A DNA stretch of 64,000 bases, from positions 628,001 to 692,000 of the forward strand of contig JAPTMU010000050.1 in assembly GCA_028583405.1 (NCBI GenBank). The letters are read 5' to 3'. The stretch is from Pogonophryne albipinna (lineage: Eukaryota > Chordata > Actinopteri > Perciformes > Artedidraconidae). The notes under the pieces are model-generated. The model saw only the letters and a list, made by a program, of their open reading frames with translations. It searched no databases and was not told the origin of the DNA. The first letter of the stretch is position 1; each line of letters starts with the position of its first letter. The translations under genes were made by a program, and so were the position numbers. Of this stretch, positions 32,101-42,030 are shown one piece after another.

Positions 32101-32909
32101 ATGAGTAATTTGTCATACTTCTGCCTACCCTTTTAGGGCTGCACGATTTTGGGAAATAATGTAATTGCGATTTTTATGACAGATATTGCGATTCGATTTG
32201 CAATATTTGTTTTTAAGCGACCAATTGAAGTTTATTGTAAAATGCGACCATATTTCCGGCTAGGAAGGTCACATCAACGTGCTCCCATCTCTAGCACCCC
32301 CGCAGCCCGAGCTACGAGTGAAAGAACTAAACTTACATGAAACTTCCGTTAGGTTGCTTTAAAGTCAAGCTTCAGTTTAAGATTCACCCTGTAATAGATG
32401 TGATGGAGCATTACTAACCTGACACAGATGGTTTGTTTCACCAAGCCATCTAGGAAAAGCTCCATTGGAAGCCATTTGGAAACACTTGGCAGGTGATTGG
32501 ATCAATCTGTCTATCACCTTCTATCATGGACCACTTCTGATTGGTTAACAATGGCTGGTACATGTGGAGCACAGCACTTCTGATTGGTGTGGATTAGGGG
32601 TGCAACAACTAATCGATTAAAATCGATTACCAAATTATTTGCCAACTAATTCAGTCGTCGATTCGTTGGTGACGTCATCACGTGTGTTTTACGCGCCGTT
32701 AAGCTCCAACGTTATTGGTCTTTTTATCGGTACTGGAGACATTTAAAAAAGATATATCATGTATTATTGCTACAAAAACATTATATCGCAGTCTTAGTGT
32801 CGCCAACTAGTTTCTAATGCAAAAAGACAAACAAATGCGTCTATGATGTATTTTCGATCAGACGAGATCTCTCTCCCCCGTCTGTGTGCGAGGGGGCGGA
32901 GCAGTTTAC

Positions 32910-33706
32910 TAGGGATGGGAAAGCAAATGTATATTCGAATATTCGACCCCCCAAAAACCGGTTAACCGAAATGTACATATCCTATTTAATAAAAAAATAA
33001 TAATTCAAAAAAAAAAATTACAATTTTTTTTTTTTCCAATAACTTTTGGAAATAAATAAATACATGTTCAAATAAGTATAGAAACCAAGTCGAATTTGTC
33101 ACATTTATTGAACTGGTGATCACAGTTTGACAGCTATAGGCCTACAGCTTTCATGTGCAGAGGCGATTCACAATCAGGCCAGCTGTAGAGAAGACTCTCT
33201 CAGCTGGAACGAGTGTTGATAGGGGGCGGGGGAGCACGCTCATGAACTGTTAGCGCCGGAACCTCGCAACGGCTGCGGAGCGCATTTGCGCCGCATTTGG
33301 GCATAAGATGAGGTTTGAGTCTGCGTGATCTGCGTGTAGGGAGGGGCAGCTGCCATATCATTGGCTAGAACTAGCTAGAGCTGATGGATTTGGACATAAA
33401 CGCGAGTGAAGTATAACCGGACGCGAGAGAGAGAGAGAGAGAGAGAGATCAGCACCTACAGCTCTGCCCGCTGTGAGGGACTGGTGAGCGGAGCAAAACA
33501 CACCTTTAGACGTCACCTAACACATGTAGCTATGGCACTGTCGTATACATTGAATTATTCAATTTGATAATATGTAATCAACTTAGGCATCCGTCCCCAA
33601 AAAAAAAAAAAATTATAAAAAAATCATTAACTCATATTCGAATACCTGAATAATTATTCGAATACCTGAATAATTTCGAATATTCGATTAATCGTTCCCA
33701 TCCCTA
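32910..33706. mobile_element. hAT-like element, innermost of the nest
   Basis: A perfect 8-bp duplication, CAGTTTAC, flanks it (32902-32909 and 33707-33714). The ends are TAGGGATGGGA in inverted orientation, with ATTCGAATATTCGA motifs just inside both. The interior is non-coding. Bases 33355-33520 resemble 43130-43320 (shared ATCATT-GCTAGAACTAGCT and GGACATAAACGCGAGT), so the same family also lies in the 37-44 kb composite. Confidence 0.85.
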
Positions 33707-33739
33707 CAGTTTACACACACACACACACGCAGCTGCTAC

Positions 33740-34024
33740 ATGCAGCGACACAAGGAGGAGATGGCGGAGAGAACGCGCTCCGAGGTGTGGTTAAACTTTA
33801 CCCTTCTCGATGTGAACAATGCTCGTTACCAAAAGTGCAATAAGAGTTTAGCATGTAAGGGCGGTAACACGAGCAATTTGTCTAAACATTTAGCAAAAGT
33901 GCACCACATTCAGACGGAGGAATGCACCGGGTTCGACTGTCTTTCTAGTAGCTCTGTAGCCCCATCCACGAGTAACGTTTCCACGTCAGGTGTTATGTAT
34001 GCTAGCAGCAACACAAGGAGTTAA
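33740..34024 (+). pseudogene. hAT transposase N-terminal BED-finger fragment
   Basis: The 94-residue frame holds SEVWLNFTLLDVNNARYQKC, then NKSLACKGGNTSNLSKHLAK and VHH. This is the BED zinc-finger layout that hAT transposases use to bind their ends. The first Cys of the CxxC pair appears replaced (ARYQKC instead of the usual Cys-x-x-Cys), so the finger is probably dead. The frame stops after a Ser/Thr-rich linker and no downstream catalytic part follows. Confidence 0.65.
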
Positions 34025-34584
34025 CTAAATGATTCAAACATGGGTTAATGATTAGAGGTAACTGAGTTATTTAGTTTGTTAAAGTTTCAGCTATTCTGTT
34101 TACAGTTCTGTCATCAGATTATTTAATACCATTTGTTAAAACATGTATTTAAATTCAAATAAAAAGAAATGTTAGTTTTGTTCACAATTTGTTTAGTTAA
34201 TTTAATAATATATGTATTTTTGAATCAAGTATTCATCTTTATTGTCTTCATTGTTAGTTTCCACATGCCTAAAACAACCTCAAGCTAAATCTAAAAGTTA
34301 ATGGCTAAATAAGAGCGTTTGAGAAATTGTGCAAGGCATAATAGTCCGAATAGTCGATTAATCGTTTCATTAATCGATTATCAAATTAGTCGTTTGTTGC
34401 AGCCCTAGTGTGAATGACTGACACACAAGAAGAAAACATTTGTTTTAATCTTTTTTTTTTTTTTTAAATAATAATTATAAAAAACAGGCTTTGCGATTTG
34501 ATAATCGCATCATTTCAAATGGCCATTTCAAATCGATTAATCGTTCAGCCCTCGTCATTTGTCATACTCCTGCCTACCTTTTTG

Positions 34585-37076
34585 TACTTTAATACCTACA
34601 AAACGGTTTGGAATTAGATATTTTTTAGACAAAACTTTCATAAACATGCATCAAACACTTTTTTTGGAGTTGTACAGACCTCGTATGAAGGAGGGTCCGT
34701 ATCATCGTCAACGTTGTTGGCAGTATATCAGAATTGTCCTTAACTCTTTCTTGATCTCTTAGAGTTAATGAGTTGATCCTGTGAATCAAGTGAATTACAC
34801 ACTGAGAGAAATGTCTCACTGCTGAAAGAGGCATGCTGTACACCATTGTTTTGGTATTTGACCACAATGGGAGGAGTGGCAGAATAATGGGCTGTTGAGG
34901 CCAGGAACCACAAGCCACTATAATCATCTTTCACTGCCTTACCCATGCTTCAAGGTGAATGCAGATCATTTTCACTTGTCTTCAATGTCGAAATGCTGAT
35001 GATATTTTGGCAAAATGTAACCTTCAAAACACGAGCAACACGTTTTAAAATCACAATCTTTATTTCTTAATAATATAACTCTGTGAAAAAAAGATACCCC
35101 TCAGTCTTAAAGTCTTACCTTTGTGCCACAATGTTCAGGGTCGTTTAAATAGTTTTCATTTGACTGAATTCCTATTGTACAGAAATTGTGCATCGTTCAC
35201 TATTCTGTAGCATTGTGTGCACATTTAGTATATTTAGAACTGAACCAAAAGTCTTCTAACTGCTCCATTTATTTGATTAAGTCCTGCACAATACTTCAAG
35301 TGTTCTTTTCCCCCTGGATCTGAAGTACTGCAGGAATGACAGAGATCAGTCATTTGTATTTACAAAACTTCCACATCAACCTTTTGTCAGATGGAAGTGT
35401 CAGTCGAGTAGAAGCGGCTCACCTTCAGCTAGTCATTATCCCTTCAGAAATACTCGTGAATGAAAGGCAAGCCGCCTAAAAAGGGAGGAGTGAACAATCC
35501 TGCCTGTTTCTTGCACGTTAAGCAGGACAAGGCAGGTGCAAGGAGAATTCAGGGCTCACTTGATACTGTGATAATCCCTCAGCTATGCAGGCATGCCCAG
35601 ACTTTGTCTGTCAAGTTGAAGCATTCCACAACAGAGCAAATCTGATTCAGTTAAGACAGAACTTGACTCTTATCACAAAAGCTAATTGGGTGGACTGCCA
35701 GCCTTGTTTACCAAAACGTAGTGTAACGTGAATGTTACTGAAGTTTAATCTCGGAGCCAAGTTGCTATCGCCTGACAATTATTAAATTGTTCACTTTCTC
35801 GTATACTGACTGTGACCTAATCCAATCCCAACTCTGTTCATACATCTTAAATTGCTAGCCGGACTGTTAACAATAGGAAGGGGACGCACAAATAAAACAT
35901 TGTCTCCTCTGTCTTCATTGGGAACCCCAAAATATAACCCCTTGCTCCGAAATAGATGAATTTGTTGAAATAGATTAAAAAAAAAAGTGCTTTCTACAAA
36001 CGACACCAGACTCGGCTGGTAGTTAGTTACTACCTCTTGTTAAAGTAGGGTTTTCTCTTTGTACAGCCGCCATTGTATCTATGCGGCTTTTGTTTGACAG
36101 GAAATTGTTACAGCAACATCACAAAACAATCATTTTTACACATGTTAATTTACAGGTTAAAGAAACAATATTTGTCTTTCTTAATCAGCTTTTATCTAAG
36201 CTAGTCAATCACATCAGGTTATCATTTTGTCCTCTCTAACTCTTAGTAAGAAAGCAGGAAAAAGTTCTGCTCAAAATGTTGTTGAACTGAGTTTACATAT
36301 TTGTATCAAGAATCAAATTAGAGCCGAAACAATTTGTCAATTTAATCTGCAGTTTTGATGGATCATTTAAGAAAGTTAGTATTTCAGCACAAACACGTCA
36401 CTGCAGGCTTTTAGAGTTTTCGGTTGTGAGTTTTTATAGATTAAATGATTTATTGTGAGCCCTATATATCATTGGCTATACGACACTAAAGCCATATTGC
36501 TCAGTGGAGCCCTACATTTAAATATCACTTTATTGAGACGTACGATGTGCTTTACAAGAACATCTTGTGAAGCCTCTTCACCCAAAGACTGTTGGAAGTG
36601 CCCCCCAATATCTCCCACTCCCATTGTCCTGCACAGACAGAGCTGTTGGATTTGTCTCCTGCCGGAGATGACACTGTTTATGGCTGAGAGCACCCGGACC
36701 CCCGGCCCACTGGTCACCAGCCGGCTCATGTTACAGGCTCCCTCACTGGCTGGTATTGTCAGGTTACAATGTGTGTGTGTTTAGTCTTGGAGAGGCTGTG
36801 TTGTGATTGGCTCTTGCTCTGCCATGTGAGACAGCGTTGGTTGACGTATACAAGTCATTCTCATGTCTCTCTGGGACGTTCTCTCCATGGTTGTACTGGT
36901 AGCTGTCTGAGATGCAGCTGAGGGAAAATGCAATCACACAACACCTTTGACTCTTCTCAGACGTGCAGGTGAGTGCAGAACCTGTAGTTGGTTGCTCATG
37001 CAATGGTTTCATCGTTTTTCTTTTTTTTCTCATTTGCAAGCTCTTTGTTTGCACTGAATGCAGCATTGGGCTCTTA
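34585..37076. other. Non-coding stretch between two transposon clusters
   Basis: No exon, RNA or repeat is recognised in this mostly AT-rich DNA. The frames at 36455-36784 and 36764-37066 have no recognisable protein features. Confidence 0.4.
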
Positions 37077-37406
37077 CCATAGACCAGGCCTATTCAACTA
37101 GCGGCCCACGGGCCGAATCAGGCCCTTCAGAACTTTTTTCTGGCCCACAAGAGGTTGCCTGCAAATTGAAATGGCATATGTGTAAAAGCATAAATAAAAC
37201 TAATGTCTGATCACACAAAATCCGACGGTGCGGCAAAAACGCTGGTTTTTCCATTCATTTGAATTATTTTGCCTGTTCTGCTCATTAAAAAACAAACAAA
37301 ACAAAAACACACTGTGTCCGCACTTCTCATTGGCTCAGTCAAACTCACGTTACACACTAGGTTCGCGGGCCACAGAGAAAGTACTTTAGTTAACAACAGC
37401 TTCAAG

Positions 37407-37691
37407 ATGTCTCTCTCCAAGCCCAAGAAACGTAAAGTTGATTCGGAAAATCGCCAATTCCAGAATGAATGGACTGACAAATATGTATTTACTTTGCCAG
37501 CCGCAACAAGTAATAAACCTGTGTGTTTATTGTGCTACGAAAGTATATCCGTGATGAAAGAATACAACGTAAAGCGACACTACAACTCAAATCACGGCTC
37601 GTTTTCTGCCAGTTTTCCCGTGGGCTCAGAGGAACGGAGAAGGAAAGTACAGGGACTGCTAGCATCATTTGAGTCAAGTGGCCAACAATGA
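37407..37691 (+). pseudogene. hAT transposase N-terminal fragment with BED-type finger and nuclear signal
   Basis: The 94-residue frame starts MSLSKPKKRKVDSENRQFQ. PKKRKV is identical to the classic monopartite nuclear-import signal. A BED-type finger follows: CLLC, then H and H in VKRHYNSNH, about residues 42-68. The protein stops at residue 94 without any catalytic domain. The frame stays open upstream to 37269, but the Met at 37407 agrees with related proteins. The protein would bind DNA at most; mobility function is lost. Confidence 0.7.
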
Positions 37692-38429
37692 GGAAGGTGG
37701 CCTTGCTATACTGACAATGTTTTGATCTAGGCAGTGTAATTTCGCTCACTGACTTAAACAGGCTAAACATGACAGAAGTCTGATGCATGGTATGTATGCA
37801 GATCTGTTTTTATGGTCATTCATTTTATGGTTATTCAAACAAGCCTACTTACTGTATCGAAAATTGTAAAAATGTTTCCAAGATATGAATGTTATTGCGA
37901 GTCTGATGGCTATTGTTTTACTATGTTCTATTTGCATTTAGTATTACATTTGATGGACTTGTGTTGTCTTCAATGCACCTTATGTATGCGTGGAAGTGTT
38001 GAGGATATTATACCAGTGCATGACATTAAGGATTTTGGGAGATGGCCCTGTCGGCCATCTTATGGCGCGTTTCCACTGCAGCGGGTAGCTCGCTTTAAGC
38101 GTGCCGAGCCGTGCGGGGCCCGTTTTTGGTTGCGTTTCCACTTGGCCTAGTTTTGGCCCGGGGCTACTTTTTCACCTTTTTTCTGGCCCGACTAAATCGT
38201 GGTTCTAGGGCCAGGAACAACCAGGCTGAGTCGGGCTGAGTATGCAAAACTAGAGAGAGAATCGCTGGCAAGGGGGCTACAACTACAACAAGATGAACAT
38301 ATTTTACCGTGATTTAATTGTAATACACGTTTCAAAATGATGCCGAAGTAACAACATACTGATACCGGTTAGTAAAAACCATGAATTAATGCTTTGACAA
38401 GTCTGCAGACAGACGGCAGGCGAAAAACC

Positions 38430-39442
38430 CTTTTAAAATCTCTGCTTGTCTAGCTGACATCTCTCAGTGGATGCTCATCACCTCAAGCTCAACCTTGACA
38501 AGACTGAACTGCTTTTCCTTCCGGGAAAAGATTGTCCCACTCTTGACCTGACGATCAACATCGGCACCTCTGTTGTTTACCCGACTCAGACTGCAAGGAA
38601 TCTGGGTGTGACCCTAGATAACAACCTGTCCTTCACTGCAAACATCGCTGCTACAACCCGTTGCTGCAGATACACGCTTTACAACATCAGGAGGATACGT
38701 CCCCAGCTGACCCAGAAAGCCACGCAGGTTCTGGTCCAGGCTCTCGTCACCTCACGCCTAGTCTACTGCAACTCCCTCCTGGCTGGTCTACCTGCATGTG
38801 CCATCCGACCTCTGCAGCTCGTCCAGAATGCAGCGGCTCGTCTGGTCTTCAACCTTCCTAAATTTCCCCACACCACTCCGCTCCTCCGCTCCCTTCACTG
38901 GCTTTCGGTAACTGCTAGAATCCACTTCAAGACAATGGTACTTGCGTACCATGCTGCGAATGGATCTGGCCCTTCCTACATCCAGGACATGGTTAAACTG
39001 TACACCCCAGTGCGTGCACTCCGCTCTGCATCAACCAAACGACTCGCTGCACCCTCGCTGCGAGGGGGACCCAAGTTCCCATCAGCAAAAACACGTGGGT
39101 TTGCTATCCTGGCTCCAAAATGGTGGAATGAGCTCCCCATTGAAATCAGGACAGCAGATAGCTTACACACCTTCCGGCGCAGACTGAAAACTCATCTCTT
39201 TCGACTCCACTTCGAGCGATAGAATTACTAACAATGAACTGCTAACAGAGCACTTATATACTAATAAAGGACTGGCTTATCTATAGCCAGTTGAGTAGCA
39301 CTTGAAATGTTTGGCTCTATGAAACCTGATGTACTTATATGATTATGTTTTCTTCAAGGTTGTGTCTTCCTGGTCGATTGTACTTATTGTAAGTCGCTTT
39401 GGATAAAAGCGTCAGCTAAATGCAATGTAATGTAATGTAAAA
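38430..39442 (+). mobile_element. 5'-truncated L2-type LINE
   Basis: A 3' piece of a non-LTR retrotransposon ends in the L2 signature GTCGCTTTGGATAAAAGCG followed by CAGCTAAATGCAATGTAATG (TGTAA-type tail at 39424-39441). The coding part covers the end of the reverse transcriptase and the C-terminal region. The 5' break is near 38430, inside the sequence that gives DISQW in another frame. No target duplication was found, as is usual for L2. Confidence 0.8.
38467..39222 (+). pseudogene. L2-type ORF2 C-terminal fragment
   Basis: An open frame of about 250 codons has the LINE order HHLKLNLDKTELLFLPGK, NLGVTLDN, RLVYCNSLLAGLP, LQLVQNAAARL, LRSLHWLSVTARIHFK, APKWWNELP and a final LFRLHFER. The catalytic YxDD part of the reverse transcriptase is missing because of 5' truncation. 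A frameshift separates the preceding DISQWM codons. It is well preserved but cannot be functional. Confidence 0.85.
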
Positions 39443-40952
39443 TGCGTGCTTTCTAAATGGAGCTTGGCTAAGCTAACGTTATATATGCTCCGACCGTCCA
39501 CACTCACAACAACGGCCGATACAGACATAAATAAACCAGCGACTGTATTCGCCATGACACAGGCAGTCTGTGGTTTGTACTTGTTTAATATTTGTCTAGT
39601 TTCTGAACAGATATGAAGAGCTGTGAGCTCTGAGTGCTAAGAGCTAACGGCTGTGTTGTTTTTTGGGGCGCTCATTGAAGATGACGTCACGGCTCCGCCT
39701 ACACTGCGTTACTATAGTAACTACCCCAGTTCCTAAACTGTAATGGAAGCGCAGCATTAAAGTGAGCCGGGCCTAATAAGGCCTAACCAAACCGTGCGAG
39801 GCCGAGCGAGGCCTGCAGTGGAAACGCGCCATAAGCTAATTTAAAGATGGCCCTGAGCCCAATAGAGATTGCCCTGAAAAATGCGTGCGGACGAAATGAC
39901 GCACGAAGGGTTTGGGGGCCTCCCCCTAGAACATTTAGATGTTTGCAGGTCTTAGATGCTGTCTGGTGCATTCTCTAGACTGAATTATAAGATGAACCAT
40001 CACAATATTATATTGTACAATTTCAATTTTATTCTTCATTTCACTTGTTTGTTTGTGTTTGCTCGCTTGCATGCCCTGCATAGCGAAAAGACTTAAGTTG
40101 TTGGTCAAGACACTTTCCATCTGATGAAGGCAAATGCCTTCCCAGATGTAAAAAAGTAGAAAACATTACAATCAGTTATAACTGCCAAAACAAACATTAT
40201 TTACACTATTATGGCCCCTGTTAAAAATGTTTGTAATGCTACTGTAAATTGGTCGAACGAATGCCTCCTCATCCGGAAGCTGACCGAGCAGACCCGAGCA
40301 GCAGTCGAGAGGAGCAAAGGGCATCCGCGAAGCACACAAAATGGCGACGTCAGAGTTCCCTTTAGCCGGCAAATCTAAATCTCTTCGGTCAAAATAATTT
40401 CCCTTTAGCGCAATACCACTTCAGTTGCGCCACTTATGTGACAGACAAGAAGAATATGTGACAGACATGAATAGTCAATTCTAATGTCTAACCAAGCGGC
40501 AAACTCTGGGGAAGAGCCGGGACGCCAATACGGAAGTGCCACACACTGCAGTTCATATATTGGCCGATAGGCGATGGCTGCAGAAAGGAGCAATTTCCAT
40601 AGACCCCCATGTTAAAATGCCCAATTTTACAGCAGAAAAAAACATGTTTCTACCCCTGGCTCCATACATTTTTATTATCGATATAGTTAGATTCCACCTT
40701 CATGATTATGGATCTGTGAGTGAATTGTTTTCTAACACGACCCTTTTATTTATATTAGGTCTTAAAGTTTTTGGATAAATTAGGGCGTGGTCACTTTGAT
40801 GGACACGTACATGCCTCACTGTCAGCTAACAGCAACTTGTCCACTTTGCTAGGCTACAACGTTAGTTAGTCATAGTACTGTACTTGACCCTTTAGCTTTA
40901 GCCATGTTCGTGGTGATTGTGGGAATATTGTTACAAATACCAGACAATTAAA

Positions 40953-41017
40953 ATGTCGTGCTGTGCGCTTGAATGTACTAACAGAACTTCCAAGAAGTCT
41001 ACTCTCAGCTTTTTTCG
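40953..41017 (+). pseudogene. THAP-domain first exon of a P-type transposase
   Basis: ATG opens MSCCALECTNRTSKKSTLSF, then FR and a consensus donor GTGAGT at 41018. This is the start of a THAP (C2CH) zinc finger: Cys-x4-Cys, the TNR turn, then the K-S-x-LSF stretch. It is how P-element and THAP9-type transposases begin. No second exon with the C-x-x-H half is seen before the hAT insertion at 41105. Confidence 0.6.
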
Positions 41018-41229
41018 GTGAGTAAAATGATAATATTATACATGTTAACCCCGTTAGCAGGTGTTTGTGTGCTTGTTAGCTTAGCTTGTTATGTAGCTTA
41101 TTAGTAGGGGTGTAACGGTTCACAAACATTTTGGTTCGGTACGTACCTCGGTTTTTTGGTCACGGTTCGGTTCGGTACAGAATAAAAAATTTTCACAAAA
41201 CAAAACATATATATATATTTTTTTAATTA

Positions 41230-41500
41230 TTATTAAACTGTGAATAATGTATTCACTCAAATAAATACAAAATATAATAAAATAAACATTAAGGTGCAGC
41301 ATTTCGATGAACTGAAATAATCTGTATTTGAACTTTACTGTACTAGTACTCACAAAACATAAACTATTAGTTTTGGGTTTTTAATTATTATTAAACTGTG
41401 AATATTCACTCAAATAAATACAAAATATAATAAAATAAACATTAAGGTGCAGCATTTTGATGAACTGAAATAATCTGTATTTGAACTGAACTGTACCTAA
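41230..41500. repeat. Tandem duplication inside the hAT derivative
   Basis: Two near-identical units each run from ATTATTATTAAACTGTGAAT through CAAATAAATACAAAATATAA to AACATTAAGGTGCAGCATTT (about 41227-41335 and 41384-41490). A local duplication within the hAT element is the simplest reading. Confidence 0.7.
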
Positions 41501-41559
41501 GCAGCCAGCTTGACATTAGGACTTGCTTGTCATTGTATTTTCATGTTTGTTTAAAGAAA

Positions 41560-42030
41560 GATGAACTTGTCCACATTGCTTGCTGAAAGGGCAGATCTGC
41601 TGGCACTAACAATGTCTCCTGCTGTGGAGAACACCCTCTCTAGGGACAGAGGTAGCAGATACAGCCAGGTAACGCTTTGCTAACATGGCAACATAAGGAT
41701 ATTTGGCGTTTGTAATAGCTTTGGCTTGGTCTGAACTTTTTGCGAGTGGTGGAGGCTTAAATGCTAGCGGGAGTTGGGTTTGCACTTCAGTCTTTTGGTA
41801 CCGGTGATATTCACGTTCGGGTGATGCCTTTTCAAATGAGTGTGCAAGTTTGATGTATTGCCAGCCGCGTAACCAATTTTAGTTGAACAATGCCGACAAA
41901 CAGCTTTGGTTCGGTCCACCTGTCTTTGTCCGTCATCCTTGTACATAACTGCGAAACCAAAATGTTCCCAATCTGGAGACTTCAATGATGCTGGAGGATT
42001 TTCGAGCTCAACTTTATCTGCGTTCGCCAT
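41560..42030 (-). pseudogene. hAT (ZBED1-like) transposase remnant: BED finger plus dimerisation domain
   Basis: The minus-strand frame 42030-41764 starts MANADKVELENPPASLKSPD, followed by WEHFGF and a complete BED finger (CRHCSTKIGY, GNTSNLHTHLKRHH), ending at residue 88. Beyond the stop, another frame gives AKYPYVAMLAKRYLAVSATS, then VPRE. A small deletion then shifts the frame before VFSTAGDIVSASRSALSA. This is the hAT C-terminal dimerisation motif. The RNase-H-like core between them is deleted. The finger keeps all its ligands. Confidence 0.75.

Larger units (their letters stand above)
32595..34407 (+). mobile_element. hAT element with a BED-finger remnant (middle of the nest)
   Basis: The ends are TAGGG[G/C]TGCAACAA[C/A] in inverted orientation, followed inward by subterminal ATCGATTA motifs. 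The flanks are GTGTGGAT (32587-32594) and GTGTGAAT (34408-34415), a 7 of 8 match expected for a hAT target duplication. A plus-strand BED-type fragment lies inside at 33740-34024. No catalytic or dimerisation region was found, so it is non-autonomous. Confidence 0.75.
32134..34552. mobile_element. Outer hAT-like element of a three-deep nest
   Basis: The ends read AGGGCTG[C/A]ACGATT in inverted orientation (32135 and 34552), with AT-rich ATTGCGATT / AATCGC motifs inside each. A second hAT-like element (32595-34407) lies within, and that holds a third (32910-33706). No clean 8-bp duplication flanks it. Instead a 27-bp imperfect direct repeat is present (32108-32134 and 34557-34583, 25 of 27 bases equal), which is unusual for this class. 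Confidence 0.6.
38063..39831. mobile_element. MITE with perfect 19-bp ends, containing an L2 fragment
   Basis: TGGCGCGTTTCCACTGCAG is present at both ends in inverted orientation without mismatch, with TA on both sides (38061-38062 and 39832-39833). The subterminal parts share GC-rich GGCC/CGAGCC motifs. Removing the LINE fragment leaves about 760 bp of non-coding sequence. The TA duplication fits a Tc1/mariner-type or ISL2EU-type mobiliser; which one is unknown. Confidence 0.75.

Noticed and set aside
36455..37066. Frames of about 100 codons on both strands
   Set aside because: They overlap each other in opposite directions and show no family features.
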